Positions 1 to 11,387 of a stretch of DNA of 64,000 bases are shown one piece after another. Source of the stretch: Tetrahymena thermophila SB210. Lineage: Eukaryota; Ciliophora; Oligohymenophorea; Hymenostomatida; Tetrahymenidae. Each line of letters begins with the position of its first letter. Position 1 is the first letter of the stretch. The stretch covers positions 310,001 through 374,000 of the forward strand of contig NW_002476413.1 of assembly GCF_000189635.1 (NCBI RefSeq). The letters run 5' to 3'. The translations under genes were made by a program, and so were the position numbers. Below the pieces are notes generated by a model. That model was not told where the DNA came from and searched no databases. It saw only the letters and a program-made list of their open reading frames with translations.

Positions 1-1014
1 TCTTCTGATGGAATTAGCAGAAATTGACCTCCCAATAACTCCTAAAAACATTAAAAGAGCTAAAATACTATTTCCTAGAGCTAAAATTTCTGGTATGGTT
101 GGGTATTATATTTTGATTTCTTGCACTATCTCATCCATAAGAATTTAGACAAAATTATATCCTGTGAGTCCAATATATTATTAGCTATAATTCCTATCAT
201 AGGATTGTTAGATTACATCATACTAAATAGGAGAAGAAAAGTTTGTCTCTTATAATATTAATAATCCCTACTTAACAGAAGTATTTTGCTTTTATGTTTT
301 GATTGTAGTTTAAATTAATTAGCTAGCAATAGTATAGATAAACACATTTCTATAATTGACTTAATTTTGCTTGGTCATAATATTAAATTAAGATGTGAAC
401 ATTCTTAGTCTTAATCCAGAATTTTAGCCATTCATTATTTTGTCAATTTCATCTTAACTTGCACAATTATTTGGAGTATCTGTTTTGAAAAAATCAACAT
501 CTAAGCATCCATAAACTTTAATGCCTATAAATGACTAAATATTATCTCTATTACTAAGAATCAATGTTTAATTGCTAATTTACGAGAAGTCAAGGCAATA
601 AAAATCTTGAAGTTCTTTATCAGAGCACTTAATTACATTTAATGGAATAGTTAATTCATTAGTTTTATTAGCATCAGCATAATAGTAAAAGCCCATCAAT
701 ACTACATAAGTCTTGTTATTTTATGCTTGAAACTAATCAATATTGATATTAGTATCATACTCATATCGAAATCCTACTAATTTAGAATTTAAATCTATTT
801 CTATCTTATCTTAAGTGATTATATTCTGAGATCTATAAGTTGGCTCTATTTCATTATTGACATAAATGTATAACAAATAAGAATAATAGCTAGCTGCAAT
901 GATTGTAATAGCTAATGTCAAGATAGCTCCTGATATAGTTCCTTTTTTTATCTATTGCTAACCAACATTGAAATTGAAGTGCTGCGAAAATAAATCAATT
1001 TTAGAAAAATTCAT
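1..1014 (-). CDS. Ciliate-type multi-pass membrane protein, truncated by window edge
   Basis: Open from ATG at 1014 to the window edge (338 codons, no TGA); TAA and TAG are read as Gln, so the C-terminus is missing. The first 25 residues are polar. A hydrophobic helix follows at about residues 26-46 (KKGTISGAILTLAITIIAAS), then a long presumably luminal region with scattered Cys, and a second hydrophobic helix starts near residue 312 (EILALGNSILALLMFLGVIG). An N-terminal segment ending in a Lys-Lys/Gly-Thr patch before the first helix recalls the large putative membrane-protein families seen in Tetrahymena genomes; that is recollection, not a search. The start is chosen because AT-rich non-coding DNA lies upstream and the ATG sits in an A-rich context. 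Coding status is sure, function unknown. Confidence 0.75.
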
Positions 1015-2040
1015 TTGCTTTTTAATTGTTAAAGAATTTCTTTTTTTATGATTTTTTTTAATTAAATTAATTAAATAAGCTCAAAAAAAAACAGAAATGC
1101 AATTAATTGTGATAACTATTGAGTTATTTTTGTTGTATTGCTTAATTTTAAATTTTTACTGAATTATATTTGGATCCATAAAAACTGCAAATGTAGTATT
1201 ATTATTTGTATTTTTTAAGCTAAATTTTTTACCAATCAATGAATTAAATGAAAGTCGGCTCTTTGTTGCATAATGTTTAAAATAATAAACCTTCTAGAAG
1301 TAATAATTAATATTTATAAACTTATGCGTTGGGTGATAATATTAAAGATTATTCTGAGACAAAAATATAATTTTGAATAAGTAAAAGTAACTTAAAAAAT
1401 ATAAAATATTTTTTTTAAATAAAAAAGCAAGTATCCTATCATTTATAAATTTGATTAAATTTTAAACAAGTTTTAAGTTTTCTCAAAAAAGAAATTAATT
1501 TTCTTCAAAATTAAGGAGCTATTTTCTTAGCTATTTTTAACTTTATTTATTTATTTAGTTATTTATTTTTTCAAATCAAATTGAATCAATGTACCTGCTT
1601 TTTAAAGCAAAATAAAAGTTTCTCGTATTAAATAAACAATATACTTTAAATTCTAATAAATGATACTCATAAATTTTTCAATAAGTATATTCAATTTAAA
1701 ATTTTAAAAATTATTATTAAATAAATAATCGATCTGGAGGTTAGTTTAAAGAAATTTGATTTTGCATTATTTAATATTTAGGAATATTAATTTAAATTCG
1801 AGCATTGATGATTAAATAAAAATAATAAAAATTAATTTATTTTTATTTTTACCTCTTTATTTTTTAAATAGAACTTATATTTTAGAAGAAATAACAATCG
1901 TAGATTAGTCCATAAAAATATAATATCAAAAAATTCTATAAAATAGCTTTAATTATTAAATAAAATCAAAATTAAAAGGAAATGACATAAAAAATCTTGA
2001 AAAGACAAAAATTATTATTTGAAATAAAATATATTGAGCT
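1015..2040. other. Intergenic, AT-rich
   Basis: No supported gene. Poly-A and poly-T tracts and short A/T runs only. It separates the start of the minus-strand membrane-protein gene from the first tRNA-Lys. The last 40 bases contain a GACAAAA motif ending about 31 bp before the tRNA, resembling the element upstream of the tRNA-Arg array. Confidence 0.5.
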
Positions 2041-2113
2041 GCCCGCCTAGCTCAGTCGGTAGAGCGCAAGACTCTTAATCTTGTGGTCGTGGGTTCGAGC
2101 CCCACGGCGGGCT
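2041..2113 (+). tRNA. tRNA-Lys (anticodon CUU), copy 1
   Basis: A complete cloverleaf can be drawn: 7-bp acceptor stem GCCCGCC/GGCGGGC, D stem GCTC/GAGC, anticodon stem CAAGA/TCTTG around loop CTCTTAA, T stem GTGGG/CCCAC with loop TTCGAGC. The anticodon is CTT, so it decodes AAG. There is no intron. A Pol III terminator run of six T follows within 10 bp. It is identical in sequence to the copy at 2613. Confidence 0.97.
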
Positions 2114-2612
2114 AATCTTTTTTATTTTAAAACATAATTAAAATAAAATTGTAAATATGAATCTAAATTAAAATTTCTAACAATAAAAATGAATACTAAA
2201 AATTGTCATTAATAAAGAAAAATTACAAATTTATTCAATAAGAACTTATTTTTATATGGACTGATTATATTATTATAAAATTTTTAATTATAGTTAACTC
2301 TATTGATATTTTATAATTGATAGAATATTGCTTTATTATTTTATTTTTTCAATTCATTTGATATAAAAAATTGTTTGTTTTTTATTTTGATTAAAAATTT
2401 GTAAAATGATTACTATGTTTTTTAGAATAAAAATTTTATTTGTTTTTACATTAAAATTAATTAGGAAATTTTCAAAATAAAATTTTACATGAAAATTATT
2501 TTCAAAAATTAATTAAAATATTAAGCTTCAAAAATTATTTTAGTTTGAATAAATTATTTTTTTTAACAAAAAATTAACAAAATAATTTTATAATTTTCTT
2601 TTTTTCTATACC
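2114..2612. other. Spacer between the two tRNA-Lys genes
   Basis: About 500 bp of AT-rich DNA with no open frame or structure that I can support. The flanks of the two tRNA copies match only for about 10 bp on the 3' side (the terminator), so the duplication is old or was confined to the tRNA unit. Confidence 0.5.
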
Positions 2613-2685
2613 GCCCGCCTAGCTCAGTCGGTAGAGCGCAAGACTCTTAATCTTGTGGTCGTGGGTTCGAGCCCCACGGCGGGCT
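2613..2685 (+). tRNA. tRNA-Lys (anticodon CUU), copy 2
   Basis: Base-for-base the same 73 nt as the copy at 2041, with the same cloverleaf and CTT anticodon, again followed by a T-rich terminator (ATCTTTTTT). An ACAAAA motif ends about 31 bp upstream, at the same distance as in copy 1. Confidence 0.97.
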
Positions 2686-2837
2686 AATCTTTTTTAAAAA
2701 TAAATTTTTTTTACTCTAAAAAATTAGTATAAATTTAAAACATAAAATAAGTAAGTGTTTGTTTATCAAATAAAAATACCAAAAAACAAATAAATAAATA
2801 ATTAATAAATAAATAAATATTAAATTTTTATAAGATT

Positions 2838-5800
2838 TCACTAGTACTAAAACATACTCATTAATGAGTTATTGAGAGAAACATTTTGGGAAACTTATCC
2901 AGTGTTTTATTTTTCTAAATTTGGTTTAGCATTATTGCGATTTTAACTCTGAAACTTTTGATTATCATCTTCATTTTAAGTGAAGTTTTCAGGTGAAATA
3001 TCAATTTAATTTGGTTTTTCATGTTATTTATAAACTATTTTATTTGGAGGTATAAATTGGTCTGACAAAATCTCTACTTTTTCTTATTTTTCAATATTCT
3101 AAGTTGTTTCTTGCTGATTGTTAGATAATGTATTTGGATTATCAATTAATTGGTTGTTCTTATGGTTATTGGACTAAGGGGTTTAATTTTTTGGTGTAGC
3201 AGCTATTTCAGCGTTATTATTTAAAATCTGAATTTAAATTTATTTCATGTCTTTTACTTTAATTTCTTACTCTTTTTCATTTTCTTGTGGAAAGCCTGAC
3301 ATTGAAATTTCAATTTACTTCATTTCTTATAGATCAAATGTTTGATCATTCATTTCAAACAATCTTTGATTATTAGGGCTAAAAAGTGGGATGCTTATAT
3401 CTTAATTATTGGCATTTGTGCAACTTAGTCTATCAGTTAAAGGGAAATTTTGATTAGATAGATTTTCTAAAGACTGATTATTAGGAGCAAACGCAGAAAC
3501 TTTCTTTTAACGTATTTTAGAAGTATTAGTTTACTAATTTTATTGAGAGTTTAATGCTGATAGAATATTTTAAGGCTGTAAATCGCTTGTTTATTTATTT
3601 CGATTGTAGGATAAAACAATAGGTTTGCTAAGAGTTAAATTTTCAGTTTATTTTTAAAGTACCTAAATTTGGAAACTTCTTACAATGAATTTTGATTCAT
3701 CTATGATTTTAACAATTATACTTCCAATATCTTTCTTTTCTGGGATACCACTAATAAGAATCGCTCCATTGATAAGGTCGATTGAATTAATCCAAGATGG
3801 TAGCTTTTCATTATCTGTTAGACCTTTTTCAATATAATGTATGTCGAGCAATTTGTGAATGCTGTAACAACATGGGATATCAGAGTTCCTTTCAAAAGCC
3901 TTCACAGAGTGAATGAGATGAGAAAAAGTATGGAGGCTTTCTCCTTGTGTAACTTGTAAAAGAGGAGGAGATTTGAGAGTAAAGCCAATAGCTCTTGCTT
4001 TAATAGCTTCTTAAAGTAAAGATTCAGAAAACTTTATCTTCTTAGGATTTTTTGTGACAGGATCATAGAAGTGTCTAGAAATAGATCTAAAAATTTCTAC
4101 CAGAGCAGCCCTATACGTTTTTTCGTTAATTGTGACATGAGGATAAGGGTTTGAGTGGATTTCCTCAAATTAAGGGTTGATATTTACATAAGCCTTGTAC
4201 CAATCTATATCCAAGTAGTATCTACAAGCCTTTTTTTGCAAAAATTCAAAAATATTTTTAGTAACTTTGTCCTAATGTATTAAAAAGTCAATTAAAAAGC
4301 AACAAATAGCTCTCGATAATATTGAGTTTGGATTCAAAAGAGATTAAAGTTATTTTTTGTTGACAACTCTTTATTTCTCATGCAAATTCTCCTATTGTTG
4401 TTTGATAAATTTCAAAATTTAAACAAAATTAATATTTCCATTTTCAAAAATTTTTATATTGTAATTTTTTTTATTTTTGCCTATATCATTGTCTAAATAC
4501 TATAATCTTGATATTTTGTCATAAACTCCTAAATTGTGCTTAATGTTTTCTGCTGCTTTTTTTGACGTTATGTTTAAATACGCTGATTTTCTTTTCTTAA
4601 AAATGTTTGATTTGGTCTATAAGAATGGGTCTGCTCTGTTAGCTAAAGAAGAGGTATCATCATTGTTTGTCTTCTCTGGTTTTTTATCAGTCTACGTATC
4701 GTTCTTTATAGCCGATTAATTCAATTGCTATTTTTCATTAGTTTAAATTTATCCACTTTTTAACAGTTCATTAAGTTTTGATGAGCTTTCTATTATGATC
4801 TTTTTGAATTTTCTATCTACAATGCTCATATCTTCATCATTAATTCCAAAAGGATACATTTTCATGATTACTTCCTCCTCAAAGCTTTATTCTTGAGATT
4901 CCTAATTATCTTCTACGTCTTACTTTTACTTACTAGGCCCAAAATAATCATAGCTGGTTACTTAATTTAGCCTCATCAACTCTAAAGACAGCTAATGCAA
5001 AATCTCCCCATCCCCAATTTTTTTATGGAAAAAAGACCATAATCTTTCTGCTTAGTCTCTTACATCATCTGTGATTGTTATTTACTTTTTATATATTTCT
5101 CCTACGTATGCGACGTCTTTTGAATAAACGTATTATCTCTTAAAGGAGATATTATAAATAAAGTGTTTATATTTGTAGAATCCTAAAACACCAAAAATAG
5201 GACCAAAAATTTAAATCGCTAATTAGAAAGCGTAATTGAAAGGTATCCTATTTGGTACTATTACAAATTAGTCTAAGCTGAAAGAGTATCCATCAGTAGC
5301 GTTCACTTAAATAGTAATATGATCATTGTATTAAGATGCAGGAGCGGTTCCTGTGAAGACCCTATCGGTAGGAGAGAACTAAACCCAAGAATCCTTAGGA
5401 ATATCCACAAATTTATTACCCTAATTTATCTAAGCAGTGTACTATAATGAAGTTGAATCCAATGAAGTAAAAACTTCACTGCTGATTTGATATTAAAAGC
5501 TATCTTCTATGAAGATTTCCCCTGATGGATATTTAGAATTTAAATCTTTCTGTAAATTTAAAACTTATGAGACAATGACTGGGGCTTACAGAGACAAGAA
5601 TGTCATACTTTTGTAAGGAATCGTGTTTACATAATTGTAATTGACACCATCAGAAACAGTCATTTAAATTAATATGTTTTCAGGCTTAATAAGTTTTTCA
5701 TCAATTGAATATTTTATTCCATTTTTTAAAATGCTATTTATATTATCGAGACTGCCTTCTAACTTTAATTAATCTTATGCAGCAGAAATAAGAATTAGTA

Positions 5801-8800
5801 CACTTGAGTAAACTTTATTTACAAACTTAGCTTTATTTGTTGGTATCGTGGAACCATCGCTAAGAATTTCTAGAGATTAGAGTTCAATTGTGATATCATT
5901 TTATAGAGAGAATATAATTTGACTCTTATTTTAAAGATCAACTTAAATCGATTAAGTAATATAAAAACTAGTTGTGTAATTAATAATGTTCTGATTTAAA
6001 ATATACTAGATGAACTCCTTTACAAGACTTAATTTAGGTCCTATCCACTTTGCTAGGTAAACATTTTCATTGACACCAAAGCTAATTTACTAGGAAGGAG
6101 TGTAAGAGGGTTGTACGAAACCTAGCTCATCTACATATCCAACAACTATGCATGCTTTCTTAATAGCAAAAGAATCCGTGGTATTTATTTAAAGATAATT
6201 ATTAACGAAAGCTGAATCTAATATCGATTAGTATGTAGTAAATACTACTTACTAAATAGTATCCACATATTCACCTTTATTGTTTCTTTGAAGTGAATCC
6301 TTACTGATGCTAAGGCTCAGTATTTGGGCGGAAGGTTAAAATGTCATCCATGAAGGTAGAGACTAAAGGACATTTTAAAAGTAATACTAAGCCTAGCGAA
6401 CTAAAATATTTTAACTTTGATAAATTGGAACTAAATGCATTTCTATATGCTAACCAATTTGCAGTGCTTGACCTTTAGGTAATACATTTCTAGTGTACTG
6501 ATTCGAATTTTATTATTAAGTAAGCACATAAATTTAAGTATGCAATATAATTTGATTTTAAATTTAAAGTAGAAGTAGAGAGAAATTACTTGTTATAAAC
6601 ACTTCAGAATTGTCTTTTGTGACACACATACTATAATAGCCAAAAGCGCTTGGGTCTCCAATAGTTTAAACAACAACAGGATTTAAAATGTCAGTTATAC
6701 TAACCAAACTGATAGAAGGATATTCATCAGTAGTTGCAAGTACATACTAATCATTTTAAATAATAATTATATTGAATAATGAACCTATAATTTTCACTTA
6801 AGAAACCTATGTTAAAGAATAATCGGGCTATATCGAAACTATTATAATGCCTTAATAGGCAGCAGCCAATATACCGTACTTTTCGTTTGAAGTTAATCTT
6901 TTAATTAAAAAATATTAAATATATTGATAATTAAAGAAAATAGAAATGGGGAAAAAAATAGATCAAAGTAAATTAAAATAAAATAATTCGGTGTATAATT
7001 TTTAAAAAAATAAATAATTAAACAAGTAAATAAGCTAACGATTTATTTTCAAAAAAAGTTGATTTTCAATTAAAGAAATTAAATTCTATTGAAACACTAA
7101 AAAGTTTTATATGAATTAATTTTTTTACTTATATTTTGTTTATTTAAAAAAAATAACATTCATTTTTAATATTTAAATAATTAATTAAACGTTAAAGTGA
7201 TATTTGTTTCTAAAATTGTTTTTTGATGATGAATTTTAACTTAAAAAAATATTTTTTTAATCATAATTAAAATGAAGGAAATTTTATTTTTGATAAAATT
7301 CAAAAAAAATCAATTTACCTAAAATCATAGCAACCATCAGTAAATAGTTAAGAGGTAATTTAGGGTTTTAGTGGGTTAGTGATATCTCCAGTTAGAACTC
7401 CAAAAGAATATAAAATCATGAAGACATGATTTTCATCTTTGGTTAATGCAAATCTATAAAAGCTAGTATCTCCAAAAGTATATTTTAAAGTATCTATAAC
7501 TCCAATGATAAATGGGTTCATAGGATCAGCTATTGATATTATGTAGCCATTTATGTAGTTAACTACCAAGCCCAATTAAAAATTTTTGAAAAACTAAATA
7601 TAGTTGAAATTTACGTAAGGAGAATGTAAATTTATCTTTTCTTTTAAAATAGCTGGAGAGGTAGGATCAGCGAAGTTTACTATTGAAATTCCTAATCCTC
7701 CTCTTGTTAGATAAGCTGTGTTATCATCTGCAAGGAAAGCTATTTTGCTTACTGGAAAATAAGGATTTTATTACCTGTAAATAAATGAAGAGCTCTCTAA
7801 AATACCTTGCCCTGAATATTTAAAAACAGCTGCACCATAATCAGCTCTGGCTAAAAATAATTCCTGCTTGTTCTCTTTGAGAGTGCATTCAAAGTCCAAA
7901 TTTCCAATTATGGGATCCTCTTTAAAAAAGGTATAATAGGTTAATTAATATGTGTTTAAAAGTAAATTTGGCACATCCCTATTAAAGTTTGGTACTGTTC
8001 TCTAAAATATTTATAATGTGAGGGAATTTGTATAAAAGAGAAGATCTTCTGAGCTGTTTAAAATAATGTCATTGCAATTTGAATCCACAAAAATATTTTA
8101 AAGAATTTAAAAACTCTTCTGTTTCATGTCATATAAACGAACTCCAACTGACCTAAACTAAGAAAACAAATACCTTCTGTCGTGAGTTAGGTACATATGT
8201 CCTCCTAATCCCTGGTTTGGAGTAGCATCAATAGGTTGAAAGATGGTAGGAGTGCAGACTTATCCTCCACCATCCAAAAAAGCCTTAGCACTAAATAGAA
8301 AAATACCTCTATAAAGCATCATGATTGCTATTGTATTTTCATCGATTAATTCGAAATAGCTAACATCAAAGAAAGTTGGTTTGAGATAGCATGCTAAAGT
8401 GAAAGTTATGTTATCAATATCTAAACCGTTGTTAATTATAAAATACTATACGCCTACATTAGCAGTAGTGACTAAAGCGAACGTGTACTATCTTATAAAT
8501 TCTATTTGATATGTGTTTAATCCATTAACATTTACTTCTTACAGATACACCAAACCCTACGATGGGTTCCTGAAATCAAAAATCTAAAACATGGTGTAGC
8601 ACATCAAAAAGAGTACATTGTTGTCTACAGGCCAAGGAATAATTTTGTTAACTGGTAAATTTCCTTTAGACATCCCTTATATCGTTATATTAAATGGTTA
8701 AATTGCAGTATTTATTCCAAAAAATAATCCTGTTTAATGTGCAATCCACAAATATTGTGTTGTATTGCTGTATGTTATGCCTAGCGTTTTACCTTTGGGG

Positions 8801-9084
8801 TAGAGAGTACTATTAAATGCTATTTTCGGATTAGCCATATCAGTAATATCGTAAATATACAGTCCACATATAGACATACTTAGAGCAACATAATTTTTTT
8901 TATTTTAAGAGAATGGAAAAACAGCTGATGATAAACCTCCTTCACAAAGCTAAGTTGTATCAATAGTTAAAGTAGGTACAGGTTAAAACACTGGAACTTA
9001 CTATTCATCTCCTGAACTCAACTAAAAGCTTAATGCTTTTGAAATAAAACTTAACAAACATAAAATAAAGCTAATTTTCTTCAT
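2838..9084 (-). CDS. Large type I membrane protein with LVIVD-type propeller and cadherin-like (He_PIG/Cadg) modules
   Basis: Two exons, 9084-7319 and 6897-2838; the intron (6898-7318, GTAAAT...AAAAG) is phase 2, and together they give exactly 1,941 codons plus TGA. A signal peptide is clear at residues 1-20 (KKISFILCLLSFISKALS). Residues about 30-680 repeat a motif of the type GLYIYDITDMANPKI, the LVIVD beta-propeller signature; the intron falls inside this region and splicing restores the repeat. LPSW...-type He_PIG/Cadg modules follow (near 760 and just before the membrane helix). One membrane helix lies near residue 1135 (FQLAIQIFGPIFGVLGF), followed by a basic, Tyr-rich segment. The roughly 790-residue cytoplasmic tail holds another LPSWI...LISGIP module (about 1586-1667) and ends Gln/Asn-rich. 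Probably a surface or vesicle adhesion-type protein; family assignment is by motif memory. Confidence 0.85.
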
Positions 9085-10902
9085 CTTCTTAGTTAAAGCT
9101 ATTGCCTATTTTTTATTATTTTTCTTTTTTAAAACTTCTACTTTATGTATTGGTTTTTAAGAATAATTTTGAGTATGTTTAATTTATTAGTTGAAACTTT
9201 AGCCTACTCTTAAAAATTTAAAAGCTCTTAAATTGATTAATTTTTTATAATATTGCAGATTTATAAACAAACATTGGAGAAAATAAAAAATTTAATGACA
9301 ACGAAACTCTGATACAGCAAGAACAATAAATAAATAAACAAACTACTTTTATATTATTAATTTCTAACAGAAAAAGTTAACAATGTAACAATATTAAAAA
9401 GAGCTTATTTTTTAATCCTTTTCCACATATCATTTTAAAAATTTTTTAAATCACTTCTTTTAAAGTAATTTCTTTAATAAATAAGCATGGTCATTGCTGC
9501 TACTAAGAATAAAAATTATTTCATTATGATCAAGAAATAAAATTCACTATTACTATAAAATGAGTTAATTATGATGAATATTCAATTAATATTTATTCAA
9601 ATATTGATTAATGATTTACTTTGTAAAGATATCTATTTTTTTTTAATCATTCATAACGGATTGAATCTAGAACTGTTAATTTTTATTGTTTATAGAAAGA
9701 TTGATAAGCTTGAATTTTACCAGCCATGAATAAAAAAAAATATAATTTTTTTTATTAAAAGTAAACTGGTATAAATATTGCGTTTAAGATGTCATCACTG
9801 ATTATAATATTTGATATCAATCATTAATTTTTCAAATAGATGAATAAGCTCCCACAAATATTTTGATTAGTCAATTAACATAAATTATAATCATTAAAAC
9901 TACTTAGACTACTTGAATCTTAATATAAATGATAATAATTAGGATAAAAATTAACCATTAAAATTTTAAATCGCTTATCATTTTTTAGTTCATATCAATA
10001 TACTGTAAATAAATAATCAGAATTCTAAATAATAAATTACATTGGGATTTCTAAAAAACATTAATATATTGCTATACCTTGTTAAAATGCTAAAAATATG
10101 GGGATTTTAAATGAATTTTTATGTTAAATATAGTGAGAATCTTATAATATCACACAATAGTATTTGAAATTTAAAATAATATTCTAAATTTTATTCTAAG
10201 CATTAATTGCCTAATATTTGCTATTTCTACTTTAAAAGGGTATTTATTTTGTGTCGATATTTATCATAAATTAATTAATTTTTGACTTATTATGTATCTG
10301 ATTGATTTTTCATTCAAATTACTATCCTACATTTATAGTTATTATCAAATAAGTGATAAGTCACAAAAATAGGTAGTTGATTGTAAAATTATTTCTTAAT
10401 TTTCTTTCTACTTTAGAAAACTTGTAACTGACTTACTTTTATAAGACTTTGGCTACCTTTTTAATAAGTTTTTTCTTTATAAATCTTATTGAATATTTTT
10501 TAAATGAAGAAAAATAACATATTTAGGTTTATTAAGGGAACAATAAATTTGATTTAATACTTAATATTTGCAAATAATAATATATTAAAAAGAATTTTAT
10601 TTGTATTACTCATATTTCAAAAGAAAAATTATGAAAAATTTTTTCATATATCTTATCATAAATAGTTTGCTTATTTATAAATTTATTGATCCATCAATTC
10701 TAATAAAAGAAAAAATTTTTTTTACAAAATTAAAATAAAAAAAGTTAATTAATTCTTTTCTTATTATTTACTAATTTGATTACATGCTAATCAATCAAAA
10801 TTATAAAAAATTCAATTCATATATAAAATTTTTAATAAAATAAAAATACACTTTTCGAAGTTGCAACAAAAAATTATTTTTAAAAAATAAATAATTATAC
10901 AA
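9085..10902. other. Intergenic, AT-rich
   Basis: Nothing supportable on either strand using the ciliate code: frames are short and made of Asn/Lys/Ile/Phe strings. The first 100 bases upstream of the 9084 start are pyrimidine-rich and probably hold the 5' leader of the large membrane-protein gene. Confidence 0.5.
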
Positions 10903-11166
10903 ATGCCTAAAATTTATTATTAATTCGATGAAGAATAGGTAACGTATTTTAAATTAATTTTTAGATAACCTCAAATAAAAAATAATAATGAATTGGTTAA
11001 ACTAGCTTTTGCTAAACTGTAAGTTTTAGATAAAATAAAAATCTTCAAATTTTTTATTATTTTGATATACTGGTGTTATTCAATAATTAATAAGCGGTTA
11101 TTAGTAAAGCGATTTGAGATGTATATTGATTTTAAATATCAAATTAATTCAGAATAAGAGAAATGA
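10903..11166 (+). CDS. Possible small protein, 87 residues, unrecognised
   Basis: An uninterrupted frame in the ciliate code from ATG at 10903 to TGA at 11164-11166. The N-terminal half is polar (MPKIYYQFDEEQ, then NNNELVKLAFAKL); the middle is hydrophobic enough to span a membrane (FKFFIILIYWCYSII), followed by basic residues. A 26-base GTAACG...TTTTAG segment inside could also be read as a very short intron. No family recognised. In DNA this AT-rich, an 88-codon frame can arise by chance, so this is only a candidate. Confidence 0.25.
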
Positions 11167-11387
11167 AGAAGATATATATAATATATATAATATATATAAT
11201 GAATAAATATGTAAACATAAATTAATAATAGATCTCTTAATATAAAATTAGAGTTTTTGCTAGCTAATTTACAAGTTTAAAATATTATAAATTTTATAAG
11301 AGCTTGTTTTTAAGATTATTCTTATGATTTACATTCAAAATTTCAAAATTTTTGAACTTTTATTTAAGTTGAATAGGAAATAAATAC

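Noticed and set aside
4534-4719. Plus-strand 61-codon frame resembling a membrane peptide
   Set aside because: Lies wholly inside exon 2 of the large minus-strand adhesion-type gene.
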